Notes under the pieces: generated by a model
What the model was told of the DNA's origin: nothing
The model's database searches: none
Seen by the model: only the letters and a program-made list of their open reading frames with translations
Position numbers and translations under genes: made by a program
In this document: piece after piece, positions 14,268-23,900 of the stretch
How positions within the stretch are numbered: position 1 is the stretch's first letter
Layout: each line of letters opens with the position of its first letter
DNA from: CAYLQD01 sp043819695
GTDB lineage: Bacteria > Planctomycetota > PUPC01
DNA: 32,015 bases
Reading direction: 5' to 3'
NCBI GenBank assembly: GCA_043819695.1
Contig: JBDREM010000032.1
Span: forward strand, 1 to 32,015

Positions 14268-14642
14268 TCACTTCCGCGATTCGTCTCCTTCTCCTTTGTC
14301 GACGCGCGCGATGGCGCCGCGCGAGAAAGTCATCTTCTGGTCGTTGCCGACGTCGAGAACGATTTCGTCGGGCTTGACCTGCCAGATTGTGCCGTGTATG
14401 CCGCCGATGGTGACGACTTTCTCACCCTTGCCGAGCGCATCGAGCATCTGGCGGCGTTTCTTCTCCTTCTTGCGCTGCGGCGCGAAGATGAAGAGGTACA
14501 TCAGCACAAAGATGATGACGAACAGCGGCAGCATCGACATTAGCCCGCCCTGCTGAGACGTGCCGCCGGGGGCCGACGTGGGCGCGGGCGCGGCCGGGGC
14601 GTCGGCGGCCAGCATGCACCACCAAACCAGTTTCGAGACCAT
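14268..14642 (-). CDS. yajC: Preprotein translocase accessory subunit YajC
   Basis: A small single-span inner-membrane partner of SecDF. A 124-residue protein with an Ala/Pro-rich N-terminal stretch, one membrane helix (MLPLFVIIFVLMYLFIFAPQ, about 37-56), then the YajC signature QRKKEKKRRQMLDALGKGEK and VVTIGGIHGTI. The N-terminal segment MVSKLVWWCMLAADAPAAPA looks like an extra hydrophobic start and is longer than usual. GGAGAGGAACAG precedes the ATG. tgt is 27 nt upstream and secDF 53 nt downstream. Confidence 0.93.
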   Translation of the reverse strand: MVSKLVWWCMLAADAPAAPAPTSAPGGTSQQGGLMSMLPLFVIIFVLMYLFIFAPQRKKEKKRRQMLDALGKGEKVVTIGGIHGTIWQVKPDEIVLDVGNDQKMTFSRGAIARVDKGEGDESRK

Positions 14643-14669
14643 CTGTTCCTCTCCAATTACAGGCGGCGG

Positions 14670-15770
<1,101 letters not shown>

Positions 15771-15779
15771 CGGCCTGCG

Positions 15780-16943
15780 CTAATACTCCTTGACGATCTT
15801 CGCTCCGGGGTAGTATCGCTCGAGTATCTGGGCCGTGCTGCTGCCCGCGTCGGCCATTCCCTTCGCGCCCCACTGGCACATTCCGACGCCGTGGCCCCAG
15901 CCGCCGCCGTCGAAAACGAAATCCTCGCCATCGGCCCTGACCTTGAAGCGCGTGCTCAGGATGTGCATGTTCCCGACGCGGTCTCTGAACTGCGTGCCGG
16001 CCATCACGAGGTCACGCTCGCCGGCCCGGATCACTCTCACCTGGGCCACGCGCCCGTCGAGCAGCCCGACGCCCTCGAGCTTGAGGCCGGTCAGGCCCGG
16101 GAGGCGGAGCTTCGCCGCCAGCTCGCTCCTCGAGATGCGAAACGACCACTTGTACTTCGCGGCCTTGTCGCAGTAGCCGCAATGTGAGCTTCGCAGCGGC
16201 TTGGCCGGGTCGGCGAACACTACTCTCGCGTCGGCCGTGTCGCCGCCACAGGCTGCGTGATAGTAGGCCGTGAACAGACGCCGGCGATACTTCAACACCT
16301 GCCCCGCGGTCGACGCCACGGCCGCGTCCGTCCGCTCGTCTTCCTTCGCGAGCCCGCCATAAGCCTGGTCCCTGGTCGTCGGGCGCAGGTGGAAGGGCTG
16401 GTCGCTTCGTTCTTGCACCTTCGAGAGAGCATAGGTGCGGGCGGCGATCGCCTGCGCCTCGAGGGCCGCGCGCGGCCACGTCGGATACACCTCGCTCGGA
16501 ACGACGCCCCGGAGGTATCCCTCGAGATCGAGCACGTTGACGACCTGGAGCTTCCCGCCGTCCGCGCTGATCCGCAGAAAGCCGCGGTAGAGCCGGCCGT
16601 TGATTTTCACCGGCGCGTTGTGCGGAATGAGCTCGACCGTCCGTTGCGTGCGGATGACCCCCTCGATGACCACGTCGGGGCCGAGGCAGAAAACGGAGCG
16701 CGACGACAATTCGTCGCCGGCCGTCAGCTTCCGCGGCTCATCTCCGCTCGCGGCCAGCACAACCTCGTACGGGCCGGGGATCGAGACCTCGGCCTTGCCG
16801 AGCTTGTCGAACAGCAGGACCCTTACCAACGGGACGCCGCCCGCCGGCGGCTTGACCTCGACGCGCCGCGAGCACGACGCCAGCAACGCCGCGGCCAGGC
16901 ACAGAATGGCGGCGGCCCTTGTCTCTAAACGGCCTCTATGCAC
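15780..16943 (-). CDS. SpoIID-family lytic transglycosylase-like lipoprotein
   Basis: A 387-residue envelope protein of the SpoIID/LytB family. In sporulators SpoIID cleaves glycan strands; the same family is widespread in non-sporulators. A lipoprotein signal is seen (AAAILCLAAALLASCSRR, lipobox LASC). The domain core is LEGYLRGVVPSEVYPTW (the Glu after PS is the presumed catalytic acid), then LEAQAIAARTYAL. TAYYHAACGGDTA (with Cys) and SSHCGYC follow, then GGWGHGVGMCQWGAKGMA near the C-terminus. The start is GTG 16943, overlapping the queH stop by 8 nt. No other sporulation genes are in the window apart from spoVG, so a cell-wall role outside sporulation is more likely. The gene symbol is left empty because orthology to sporulation spoIID is not shown. 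Confidence 0.88.
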   Translation of the reverse strand: MHRGRLETRAAAILCLAAALLASCSRRVEVKPPAGGVPLVRVLLFDKLGKAEVSIPGPYEVVLAASGDEPRKLTAGDELSSRSVFCLGPDVVIEGVIRTQRTVELIPHNAPVKINGRLYRGFLRISADGGKLQVVNVLDLEGYLRGVVPSEVYPTWPRAALEAQAIAARTYALSKVQERSDQPFHLRPTTRDQAYGGLAKEDERTDAAVASTAGQVLKYRRRLFTAYYHAACGGDTADARVVFADPAKPLRSSHCGYCDKAAKYKWSFRISRSELAAKLRLPGLTGLKLEGVGLLDGRVAQVRVIRAGERDLVMAGTQFRDRVGNMHILSTRFKVRADGEDFVFDGGGWGHGVGMCQWGAKGMADAGSSTAQILERYYPGAKIVKEY

Positions 16944-17484
16944 GATGAATCTCGATATTCGTGTCCTTGTATCGGTCGTACTCGCTGAAGATGCAGCCGC
17001 AGTATTCCTGGCGGTAGAGGCTCATCTTCTTCGCGATGGCGTGCCCCTCCGCGCTGCGGCCGCGCAGGTCCAGGTACGTAAACTCGACGCCGGACTCCGC
17101 TGCCGCCCGCTCGCCCGCCCGGCGAATGGCCTCGTGGTCCTGGTGCGTGCTCGAAACCATTGTGGTCGAGAACGCGTCGGCGCCGACCTCGGCCGCGTAC
17201 TGCGCCGTCCGGCCGAGCCGCTCGCGATAGCACAGGGCGCATCGGCCGGCGCCGTCGGGCGGCACGAGTGCGAGGAACCGCCGCAGGCCGTACGTCCGGT
17301 CGAACGCCGCCTCGATCTTCTCGCGCTCGGCGAAGACCTCGACGGCCTTGAGCCGTTTCCGGAACTCGAGCAGCGGATGTATGTTGGGATTGTAGAAGAA
17401 CGGAACGACGTGGCCGAGCTCGGTAAACGCCGGCAGCGTGCCGGCGAGGCAGGGGGCGCAACATACGTGCAACACGATTCTCAT
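16936..17484 (-). CDS. queH: Epoxyqueuosine reductase QueH
   Basis: QueH (formerly DUF208) performs the last step of queuosine synthesis, reducing epoxyqueuosine in tRNA, as the non-homologous alternative to QueG. The protein has 182 residues with the metal-cluster cysteines: CCAPC at 8-12, CxxC at 82/85 (RCALCYRERL), and YCGC at 161-164 (CIFSEYDRYKD follows). Also visible are the substrate region YNPNIHPLLEFRKRL and FSTTMVSSTHQDHE. The ATG at 17484 lacks a good ribosome-binding site. It overlaps spoIID by 8 nt, and tgt is the next gene after that. Confidence 0.92.
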   Translation of the reverse strand: MRIVLHVCCAPCLAGTLPAFTELGHVVPFFYNPNIHPLLEFRKRLKAVEVFAEREKIEAAFDRTYGLRRFLALVPPDGAGRCALCYRERLGRTAQYAAEVGADAFSTTMVSSTHQDHEAIRRAGERAAAESGVEFTYLDLRGRSAEGHAIAKKMSLYRQEYCGCIFSEYDRYKDTNIEIHRA

Positions 17485-17581
17485 AGCGGGAACGACGCCT
17501 CGGCCGGAGGCACACCGAACGCGAAGACCAGGCTCCGTCCCTCGGACTTACTTCGCTGGAGGCGGCCGGTCTGGCCTTTCG

Positions 17582-18958
17582 CTATTCTGCGCCGTCCGGG
17601 GTTTCGCCGCGGAGGGCGAGGTTGTGCAGCGCGAGCTTCTCGCGCACCTCTTTGAGCGAGGCGCGGCCGAAGTTGCGGGACGCCAGCAGCTCGTCCTTGT
17701 CCTTCGCAACCAGTTCGCCGATTGTCGCGACGCCCGCACTGTCGATGCATCGCCGGGCCCGCACGGAAAGCTCCAACTCGTCGATGCCGTGCTTGAGGAT
17801 GTCCCTGCCGGTCTCCGCCTCCGCCTGCCGTGTCGCGGCGAGCACCCGCCGCGTCACCTCATCCATCGTCTCCTCGTCGAACATCCCGAGATGAAGACCC
17901 TTGCTGTTGAGCACGTCCTTGATCTCCGTCAGGGACGTCTCGCCGAAGTTCTTGTAGCTCAGGAGCTCCGCCTCGGTCTTCTGGACGAGGTCGCCCAGTA
18001 TGATGATCTGCATCTTGGCGAGGCAGTTGCGGCTCCTCACGGACAGCTCGAAGTCGGAGATCGGCACGCGCAGGATCTCGACGCGCCGCTGCACTTCCTT
18101 CTGCAGGTCATCGTCGACGATGGTGTCGAGCGAGGCGACAGCCTCCTTGTGATAGAGCCAGGCGCGCCGTTCATCGGGCTTGACCTTGAGCACCTTCTCG
18201 AAGCATTCGGCGGCTTGCATGTGGTGGCCCTTGTCTTCGTAGAGAATGCCCAGGTTCATCAGCGCGCCGGCGAAGCTTGCATCATCCGCAATGATCTCCT
18301 CGTAGAGCTGTATGGCTCCCGCCTCGTCGCCCGCGAGGTTGGCGTTGTATGCCAGCCGGAACTTGGACTTGAGAGCGCCGGGATCGATCTCGAGCGCCTT
18401 GTTGTAGGATTCCTCGGCGGCGTCGTAGTCGCCGGACAGGTCGTGGGCGAGGCCGCGCAGATACGCGACGTCGGCGGCGATCTCGCCATCCTTCGCCAGC
18501 TTGTCGAGCAGGGCCACGCCCTCGTCAATATCGCCCGTCTTGATTCTGGCCTCGGCCACGAGCAGCGCGGCCCCTGTGTCGGATGGGTCAGATGACACCA
18601 CCCTCTCCGCGTGCGCGAGCGCACGAGCGTCCCAGCCCTGCTCCAGGCAGCACTGCGCAAGGAAGAAGCTGCCGTCGGCCGTCGTCGCGGCGGCGTTCAA
18701 GAGCTCTTCCGCCTCACGGACCCTGCCAAGCACCCAAGAAACGATTCCCCGCTTCAGGGCCGCTCGCCCGCCGCTCAACCCTTTCGAGATCTCCGAGGAT
18801 TCGTCGGCCAGTTGTTCGGCGATCTCGACGATTGCAGTCCTGAGCTCGCGGTCAACGCAAGCCTGCCTGCGAAGCTCCGAGAGCTCGGCTCGTTCGGTCT
18901 CATCAGAAAGAAGCAGGGAGCGGACGTCCGGGGCCGCTGCCGTCTCTTCAGACATCAT
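17582..18958 (-). CDS. TPR protein with two C-terminal RNA polymerase alpha-CTD-like domains
   Basis: A soluble 458-residue protein. Residues about 70-270 are TPR helices (AEESYNKALEIDPGALKSKF; AAECFEKVLKVKPDERRAW). Residues 299-360 match the alpha-subunit C-terminal domain: FELSVRSRNCLAKM, then GDLVQKTEAELLSYKNFGET and SLTEIKDVLNSKGLHLGM. A second, more diverged copy covers 390-450 (LELSVRARRCIDSAGVATIG, NFGRASLKEVREKL). In CTD1 the Arg, Asn and Cys equivalent to E. coli alpha R265/N268/C269 are kept, but the Lys equivalent to K298 is Thr. There is no alpha N-terminal domain, so it cannot assemble polymerase itself. Its function is unknown; DNA UP-element binding or scaffolding of regulators is an inference. 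GGAGAGG precedes two adjacent ATGs (18958, 18955). It has its own consensus-like promoter at 19030-19057. Confidence 0.85.
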   Translation of the reverse strand: MMSEETAAAPDVRSLLLSDETERAELSELRRQACVDRELRTAIVEIAEQLADESSEISKGLSGGRAALKRGIVSWVLGRVREAEELLNAAATTADGSFFLAQCCLEQGWDARALAHAERVVSSDPSDTGAALLVAEARIKTGDIDEGVALLDKLAKDGEIAADVAYLRGLAHDLSGDYDAAEESYNKALEIDPGALKSKFRLAYNANLAGDEAGAIQLYEEIIADDASFAGALMNLGILYEDKGHHMQAAECFEKVLKVKPDERRAWLYHKEAVASLDTIVDDDLQKEVQRRVEILRVPISDFELSVRSRNCLAKMQIIILGDLVQKTEAELLSYKNFGETSLTEIKDVLNSKGLHLGMFDEETMDEVTRRVLAATRQAEAETGRDILKHGIDELELSVRARRCIDSAGVATIGELVAKDKDELLASRNFGRASLKEVREKLALHNLALRGETPDGAE

Positions 18959-19029
18959 GGCCACCTCTCCACCATACATGGGCGATCGAGTCTGCGCGGC
19001 GCAAGGCGCTCCACGCTGCAAAACACTGA

Positions 19030-19057
19030 ATTATAGCCTCTCTCGCCTGAAAGGCAA
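19030..19057 (-). promoter_or_regulatory. Promoter of the TPR/alpha-CTD gene
   Basis: On the reverse strand TTGCCT (19052-19057), 16 bp, then a perfect TATAAT (19030-19035). Transcription would start near 19023, giving a leader of about 65 nt before the ATG. This may also be the head of the queH-spoIID-tgt-yajC-secDF transcript, since no terminator is obvious in the 97 bp before queH. Confidence 0.65.
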
Positions 19058-19541
19058 GAACTTTTGCCGAGTCGCTGTGATTCCGCTCAACGCGGGGAAT
19101 CTCGTCGTGATCGCCGTCATCAGGGCGGCCCCGACCGAGCGGGGCCCTCCAAGCGGCGCGCCAAATCGACATGCCTGTCGCCGGAGGGACGCGCCCTGTC
19201 GCGTCCGGGGCGATCGAGGCGGCGGGCTGCCCGTTGGGCAGTCTGGCCGGCGAAGGCGGGAAGAGGACGAGAATGAGGGGGACGCGAGTACCCAGAACGA
19301 GTGCCAGGCACCCATTAAAGTCATAAACGCTTCGGAGCCACGATGTTATGGATTCCAATCTCATTTGCGGACGCGAATGGCCGGCGCAGGAGCCGGGGAA
19401 CCGGCCGCGCGAACAAGCCGAAACATGCGGGCGCCCCCGAACGACGGTTCGCACCGGCCGACGGCGCCGAGGGCCTGCACGCTTCTCAACTCGCGCCACC
19501 TCGCTCCGCTCGCGGCCGGGCCGGGAATTGTCGAACTTTTT
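19058..19541. other. Gene-poor stretch with short palindromes
   Basis: No convincing gene is seen on either strand; the open frames here lack ribosome-binding sites and recognisable sequence. It holds the inverted repeat at 19187-19206 and a GTGCCAGGCAC palindrome at 19301-19311, both of a kind found as dispersed intergenic repeats. The left end carries the promoter of the alpha-CTD gene and the right end the promoter of the small peptide gene. Confidence 0.5.
19187..19206. repeat. Short inverted repeat
   Basis: GGACGCG, CCCTGT, CGCGTCC: a perfect 7-bp stem with a 6-nt loop. There is no T-tract, so it is not an intrinsic terminator. It looks like one unit of a dispersed intergenic palindrome, but only one copy is in the window. 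Confidence 0.5.
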
Positions 19542-19571
19542 TTGCGCAAATCGGCGCGAGCTGCATATATA
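19542..19571 (+). promoter_or_regulatory. Candidate promoter of the 35-residue peptide gene
   Basis: TTGCGC (19542-19547) follows a T7 run; after 18 bp comes TATATA (19566-19571) within CATATATATAGG. The predicted start lies about 25 nt before the peptide ATG, leaving room for the strong ribosome-binding site. Confidence 0.45.
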
Positions 19572-19604
19572 TAGGTGGCCATTGCGTGAACAAGGAGGTG
19601 CCCA

Positions 19605-19712
19605 ATGCCTAGAACTTTGAAGGTTATCCTGGCTGTGCTGGCGCTCGGGGCGGCCTCGAGCCTTGTTTGCCTCGGCGCGTCGAGTTGCTGGTCCGAGGTG
19701 ATTCCGTGGTGA
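19605..19712 (+). CDS. Small exported peptide, 35 residues
   Basis: ATG at 19605 is preceded by AAGGAGGTG at ideal spacing, the strongest ribosome-binding site on the plus strand of this window, and by a promoter-like pair. The product begins MPRTLKVILAVLALGAASSL and continues VCLGASSCWSEVIPW before TGA at 19710-19712. A lysine/arginine N-region and a long hydrophobic core make it a signal peptide or a single membrane helix. A Cys in GASSC could be lipidated, although the lipobox is poor. The size and layout resemble entericidin-type toxic or stress lipopeptides, but I see no sequence match. No antisense RNA or partner was identified. It may also be the start of a decayed longer gene. Confidence 0.5.
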   Translation: MPRTLKVILAVLALGAASSLVCLGASSCWSEVIPW

Positions 19713-19912
19713 TTCGGTTCACGGCCCGCGCCGGCCTCGCCAACGCGCGGCGCCCGGGAGGGAAATGCGGCCGCGCGGGGCTCGTGGGCGAAGCTCAGCG
19801 GCCCGTTGCCCGCGAGCGGCTCCACTTGGCCGCGCGCCGGCAATCGATAGGAATGGGGGGAGTCGGCGGAGGGGCCGGCCCGATGGAGTGTGCGGGCCGC
19901 CCCGGCCGCCGC

Positions 19913-19932
19913 ATGCGCGCCGCATCATTTTT
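19913..19932 (+). terminator. Weak terminator-like hairpin
   Basis: ATGCG, CGC, CGCAT (19913-19925) followed by CATTTTT on the plus strand. The 5-bp stem is weak but the T-tract is correctly placed to end the small-peptide transcript. It overlaps the 3' end of the convergent HAD gene. Confidence 0.3.
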
Positions 19933-20800
19933 CTAAAGCGTCAGGTGCCTTAAGAAGCTTCTCGATCTCCGCCCAGGTTTTGACCCAGATGGCTTTCGCG
20001 GGCAGGCCGTCGTCGCGCTCGGGGCCGATGATGATGGCGTTCAGGCCGTTGGCGAGATAGGCGTTCGCATCGCTCACCTTGTCGCCCACGCCGGCGACGA
20101 TGTTCGGGAACCGCTTCTTGAGATCTGCGATCTCGCGCGTCTTGTATTTCTCGTGCGAGGGTTCCTTGCCGAGGAAGTCCCAGAAGAAGACCGGCCCGTG
20201 CGGGAACTTCCGGAGCGCCAGCCAGTCTTTCGTCTTTCGGAGGAATGCGTCGTCGCGCGCGGTTACATAGATGATGTTATAGTGTATCGAGAGCCGCGCG
20301 AGCGCCTCGGGCGAGCCGGGCAGCGCGGGCACGTTCTCGTTCTTCTTGAAGACGAATTTCGTTGCGGACACGTCGGCGATGGTATGGTCGATGTCGCACA
20401 CGATGAAGCGCGTCTTCGCGTCGCACACGTCGACGAGGAGCGCGGCTTCGTTCGCGCGATACTTCGACTTTGCACCGAACTTGACGGTGACGAAGTGCCG
20501 CCAGGGCTTCTCGTACTTGCGGGTGATGGCCGCGATGCCGTCGTCGTCGGTCTTTGCCGAGCCGAGGAGCTTGCCGCCTCCGTAGAACTCGAGCGTCGCC
20601 CCTTCGATGTCGGGCCGGAGCGCGAGCCGGTTGCCGCGTTCCGCCTTCGCGCGGAGCGCGACCTCCTCGCCGGGCAGGGCGAGCACGTCGTAGCCCTGGA
20701 CGTATGCCTTTTTCTTCTCGACGTCCTGCGCCAGGGCGCACGGGCCGCCGAAAAGCGCCACGGCGACAAAGAGCGTAATCCAATGGCTGGTCGTTCTCAC
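19925..20800 (-). CDS. Secreted HAD-superfamily phosphatase, LNS2/App1-like
   Basis: A 291-residue precursor with a Sec signal (RTTSHWITLFVAVALFGGPC, ALAQ cleavage near residue 25). A short beta-rich Ig-like section follows (about 26-128: LPGEEVALRAKAE, LEFYGGGKLLG, AAITRKYEKPWRHFVTVKF). The HAD domain then shows FIVCDIDHTIADVS (DxD at 136/138), YVTARDD (motif II Thr180), a Lys in PSHEKYKTREI (motif III) and VGDKVSD (motif IV). The order Ig-like then HAD resembles phosphatidate-phosphatase-like (App1/LNS2) proteins; the substrate is unknown. The start is GTG 20800, overlapping (GTGA) the stop of a displaced accA 3' fragment; there is no independent ribosome-binding site. The gene was probably once coupled to accA itself. 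Confidence 0.78.
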   Translation of the reverse strand: MRTTSHWITLFVAVALFGGPCALAQDVEKKKAYVQGYDVLALPGEEVALRAKAERGNRLALRPDIEGATLEFYGGGKLLGSAKTDDDGIAAITRKYEKPWRHFVTVKFGAKSKYRANEAALLVDVCDAKTRFIVCDIDHTIADVSATKFVFKKNENVPALPGSPEALARLSIHYNIIYVTARDDAFLRKTKDWLALRKFPHGPVFFWDFLGKEPSHEKYKTREIADLKKRFPNIVAGVGDKVSDANAYLANGLNAIIIGPERDDGLPAKAIWVKTWAEIEKLLKAPDALEK

Positions 20801-20930
20801 GCGCTCTGTTCGTTGAATGTGCCGACGTTGCGGCACTTGCGGCGCCGCTCGGCGACGAGTTCCTCGGGCGTTCGCTGCGCGGGCTCGCCGAGGAGGCGGA
20901 CGAACGAGGCTTTGAGGTTCGCGGCCGCGC
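20741..20930. repeat. 190-bp direct repeat, copy A (left of the giant gene)
   Basis: Aligns gaplessly with 26731-26920 at a constant offset of 5990; I count 22 mismatches, about 88% identity. It contains the first 20 codons of the HAD gene and the displaced accA 3' end. Similarity stops sharply at both edges. Confidence 0.9.
20797..20930 (-). pseudogene. Displaced accA 3'-end fragment
   Basis: Reading the reverse strand gives AAANLKASFVRLLGEPAQRT, then PEELVAERRRKCRNVGTFNE and QSA before TGA. This is the last 45 or so codons of accA, aligning without gaps to the intact gene (AAANLKTSLVRHLDELAQRT, and so on). The frame is still open, but there is no start codon or promoter of its own. It is part of the 190-bp direct repeat and sits 38 bp after the end of the giant gene. 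Confidence 0.85.
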
Positions 20931-20968
20931 CGAGTCATGTCCCGGGCCGGCTCCTTCGCGCTCTCTTG

Positions 20969-23900
20969 TCAACCGACCCGGACTTTGAGGTCTTGCGGGG
21001 TGGCGAGCCAAGTATCGGGCCACGTGTACTTGATGCCGCCCTGATTCAGCGTGAGTTTCTTGAGGCTGTCGGTTGTGATGCCGAACGGCACGTGCTCTTC
21101 CGAATCGTCGTCCAGGTTTCGGAGGGTCGTGTTTATCAGCGCCACCTTGCCGATCTCGCTGGCGGCGATGTTGGCGTTGACGTAGAGGTCGGCCGGAGCG
21201 CCCTTGTAGCCGGTGATCCTGAAGCTCTTGATCTCAAAGTCGTTGAACAGATCGATCAGCTCCGGCAGATCGTTGACCCCGTCGCCGTTGCTGTCTTCGA
21301 CGAGCGTGCCGACGAGCAGCGAGGCGTTGATCATGCTGCCGGTGCCGAAGGATTTGACGTCCGTCATCGTGATGCGGATGTTGGCCTCTTCGGTGTTCTC
21401 TGCCACTTGCATCTTCACGCCCTTCGAGGACGTGCCGCCCATGGTGACGTTCGTCTCCTGGATGCTCCGGAGATCGATCTGCTCGATGATGCCGTTGGGC
21501 ATGTAGATGCCGCCGTCGATCAGGCCGCAGTCGCCGGCCTGGAGCTTGCCAAGCGCAGCGTTGCCGCCGATGAAGCCGATCGTGGCTCGGTCGTCGGCTC
21601 CGCCGCCCGCCTTGAACGTGATCTGGTCGGTGTCGGCGTTGACGACCATCGAGACCAGCTTGGCTCCCGCGTCGGCCTTGAGCTTGTCGCCCTTCAGACT
21701 GATGGGCGAGTTGCTGACGAACGTGAACGTCGCGCTGCCCTTTTTGCCTTTCAGTTGGATTTCAACGTTCGTCCCGTCCGGGTCCTTGTACTTGAGCTTA
21801 CCCTTGTCCGCGAGGGTGACGACGATCGTTTGCTGGGTCGTGCTGACGACGATCAGTTCGTCGCTCGTCACGTCGAACGTGAAGGTTCCGTCGCTGTGAC
21901 TTGCCCGGACGGCGACGTCGTAGGTGCCGAGGGCGAGCGGCGTGATGGTGTCTTCATCCAGCGTCCACGTCCCGTCCCCATTGTTGTGCGCCTCATAGAC
22001 CCGGCCGTTGACCTGCACTTCGACGACGGCATTGGGGTCATTGACCGTGCCGGTCAGCCCCGGGCTCACGTACGAGGTGATGAGCGGATCGATCGTGATG
22101 ATTCGCTCGTCGATGATGACGAGCTCGCCGGTGGTTGCGTCCCTGCCGACGAGGCCCGCGCTGGTGGCGGTGACTGCCACGTCGTACGTTCCGGGGGCCA
22201 GCGGGGCGATGATATTGTTGGGCACACGCCACGTGCCGTCGCCGTTGTTGATGGCGTTGTAGGCGGTTCCGTTGACCGTCACGACGACAACGGCGGCGGG
22301 CGTGCCGACTTTGCCGGTCAGGGAGGGTGTCCTGTCGTCCGTCGTCAGTCTATCGACCGAGACGGTGGGGACGTTCGTGATGGTCAGCGCTCCGGTGAGC
22401 GTTTCTGTCGTCGTGTTACCGGCCTCATCGGTAACGGTCACGGTCACGTCGTAGGTGCCCGCTGGCAGCGGAGTGATGTCGCCGTCCTTGACCTCCCACC
22501 ACGCCTCCCATTTGCCGTTATCGTTGAGTTCGTAGCCCGTGAACGTGGCGTTGTAGTCGGTTCCGTTCACCGTGAGGACGATCTCGGCCTCGGCGGGGTT
22601 CGAGTCGGTGAGGGTTCCCCGGAACCCGGGTGTGGTGTCGCTTGTGGTGACGGTGCCGCCGGCGTCGCCCAGATCAGTGCCGTCGATGTTTTCGAGGGTG
22701 ACCTCCGGCGGAACGGTCTCGATGGTGAGTTCATTGGCGGTGGTGTCGGTGGCATTGTTGCCTTGTGCGTTAGTGGCCGTTACGACCACGTCGTAGGTTC
22801 CGTCGTTGAGCGCGGCCACCGTGTTGTCGGGCAGGGTCCACGTTCCGTCGCCGTTGTTGACGGCATTGTAGTTGGCCCCGTCGACCCGGACCACGATCGT
22901 AGCGGTGTGGTCGTCGACGCGGCCGGTGAGTTCGGGCGTCGTGTCGTTCGTCCGGAGTTTGTCGACCGACACCTGCGGCGCGACTCGGATCGTGAGTTCG
23001 TTGAGCGTCTTGTCGGTGCCGGCGTTCCCGGCGGGATCGGTCGCCGTCACGGCCACGTCGTAGGTGCCGTGGGCCAGTTCGGAAATCCGATTGTTGGCGA
23101 CCGTCCACGTGCCGTCGCCGTTGTTCGTCGCCGGATACGTCTTCCCGTTCACCGTCACCCAAACGCTTGCCAGGGCCTCGCTGACGGTGCCCGAGAGGGC
23201 CGGGGTCGTGTCGTCGGTATCCAGCCGTGTGACGGTGACAGCGGGGGCGGCGAGGTCGATGGTCAGTTCGTTGGTGGTCGTGTCCTGTCCGGTGGCCCCG
23301 CTTCCGGCGTCCACGGCGACGACTGACACGTCGTAAGTGACCTCTTTGGCCGGGAAGACCGGCTCAAGCGACGCCACGGTGTTGTCGGGAAGCGTCCACG
23401 TGCCGTCGCCGTTGTTTGTGGCCGTGTACGTGGCACCCTTCACGGTCACCCGCACCGTCGCGGCGGGGTTGCTCACGGTGCCCGTCAGTTCCGGCCGCGT
23501 GTCGTTGGTCACTAGCGGGTCGATGCCGACCGCCAGCGTGCGCTGAATGATCAATTCGTTGGTGGTCGTGTCGGAACCGGCGTTGCCCGCCTTGTCGGTC
23601 GCCGTCACCGCCACGTTGTACGTGCCGTAGTCGAGCTTGACCGGTGCGCCGTGGAACAGCGGTATGGCGTTGTCCGGGAGTGTCCAGGTCCCGTTGCCGT
23701 TGTTCGTGGCCTGGTAGACGTTCCCGTCCAGGGTGACCACGATCTTCGCGCCTGGCTCGGTGACGGTGCCGGACAGGGCGGGCGTCTTGTCGCCGGTGGT
23801 CAGCCGGTTCACCGTGACGACCGGCGTCGTAAGGTCGACCGTCAACTCGTTGGTGGTGTCATCATAGTCGGCCGTGCCGAAGGTCGAGTTGACGGCCAGC

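Noticed and set aside
18960..19499. 183-codon minus-strand frame upstream of the alpha-CTD gene
   Set aside because: It crosses the TATAAT promoter and the palindromes, and has no family-like sequence or ribosome-binding site.
20801..20938. N-terminal extension of the HAD phosphatase to an ATG at 20938
   Set aside because: The extension is an out-of-frame reading of the displaced accA fragment and would bury the clear signal peptide that begins at the GTG at 20800.
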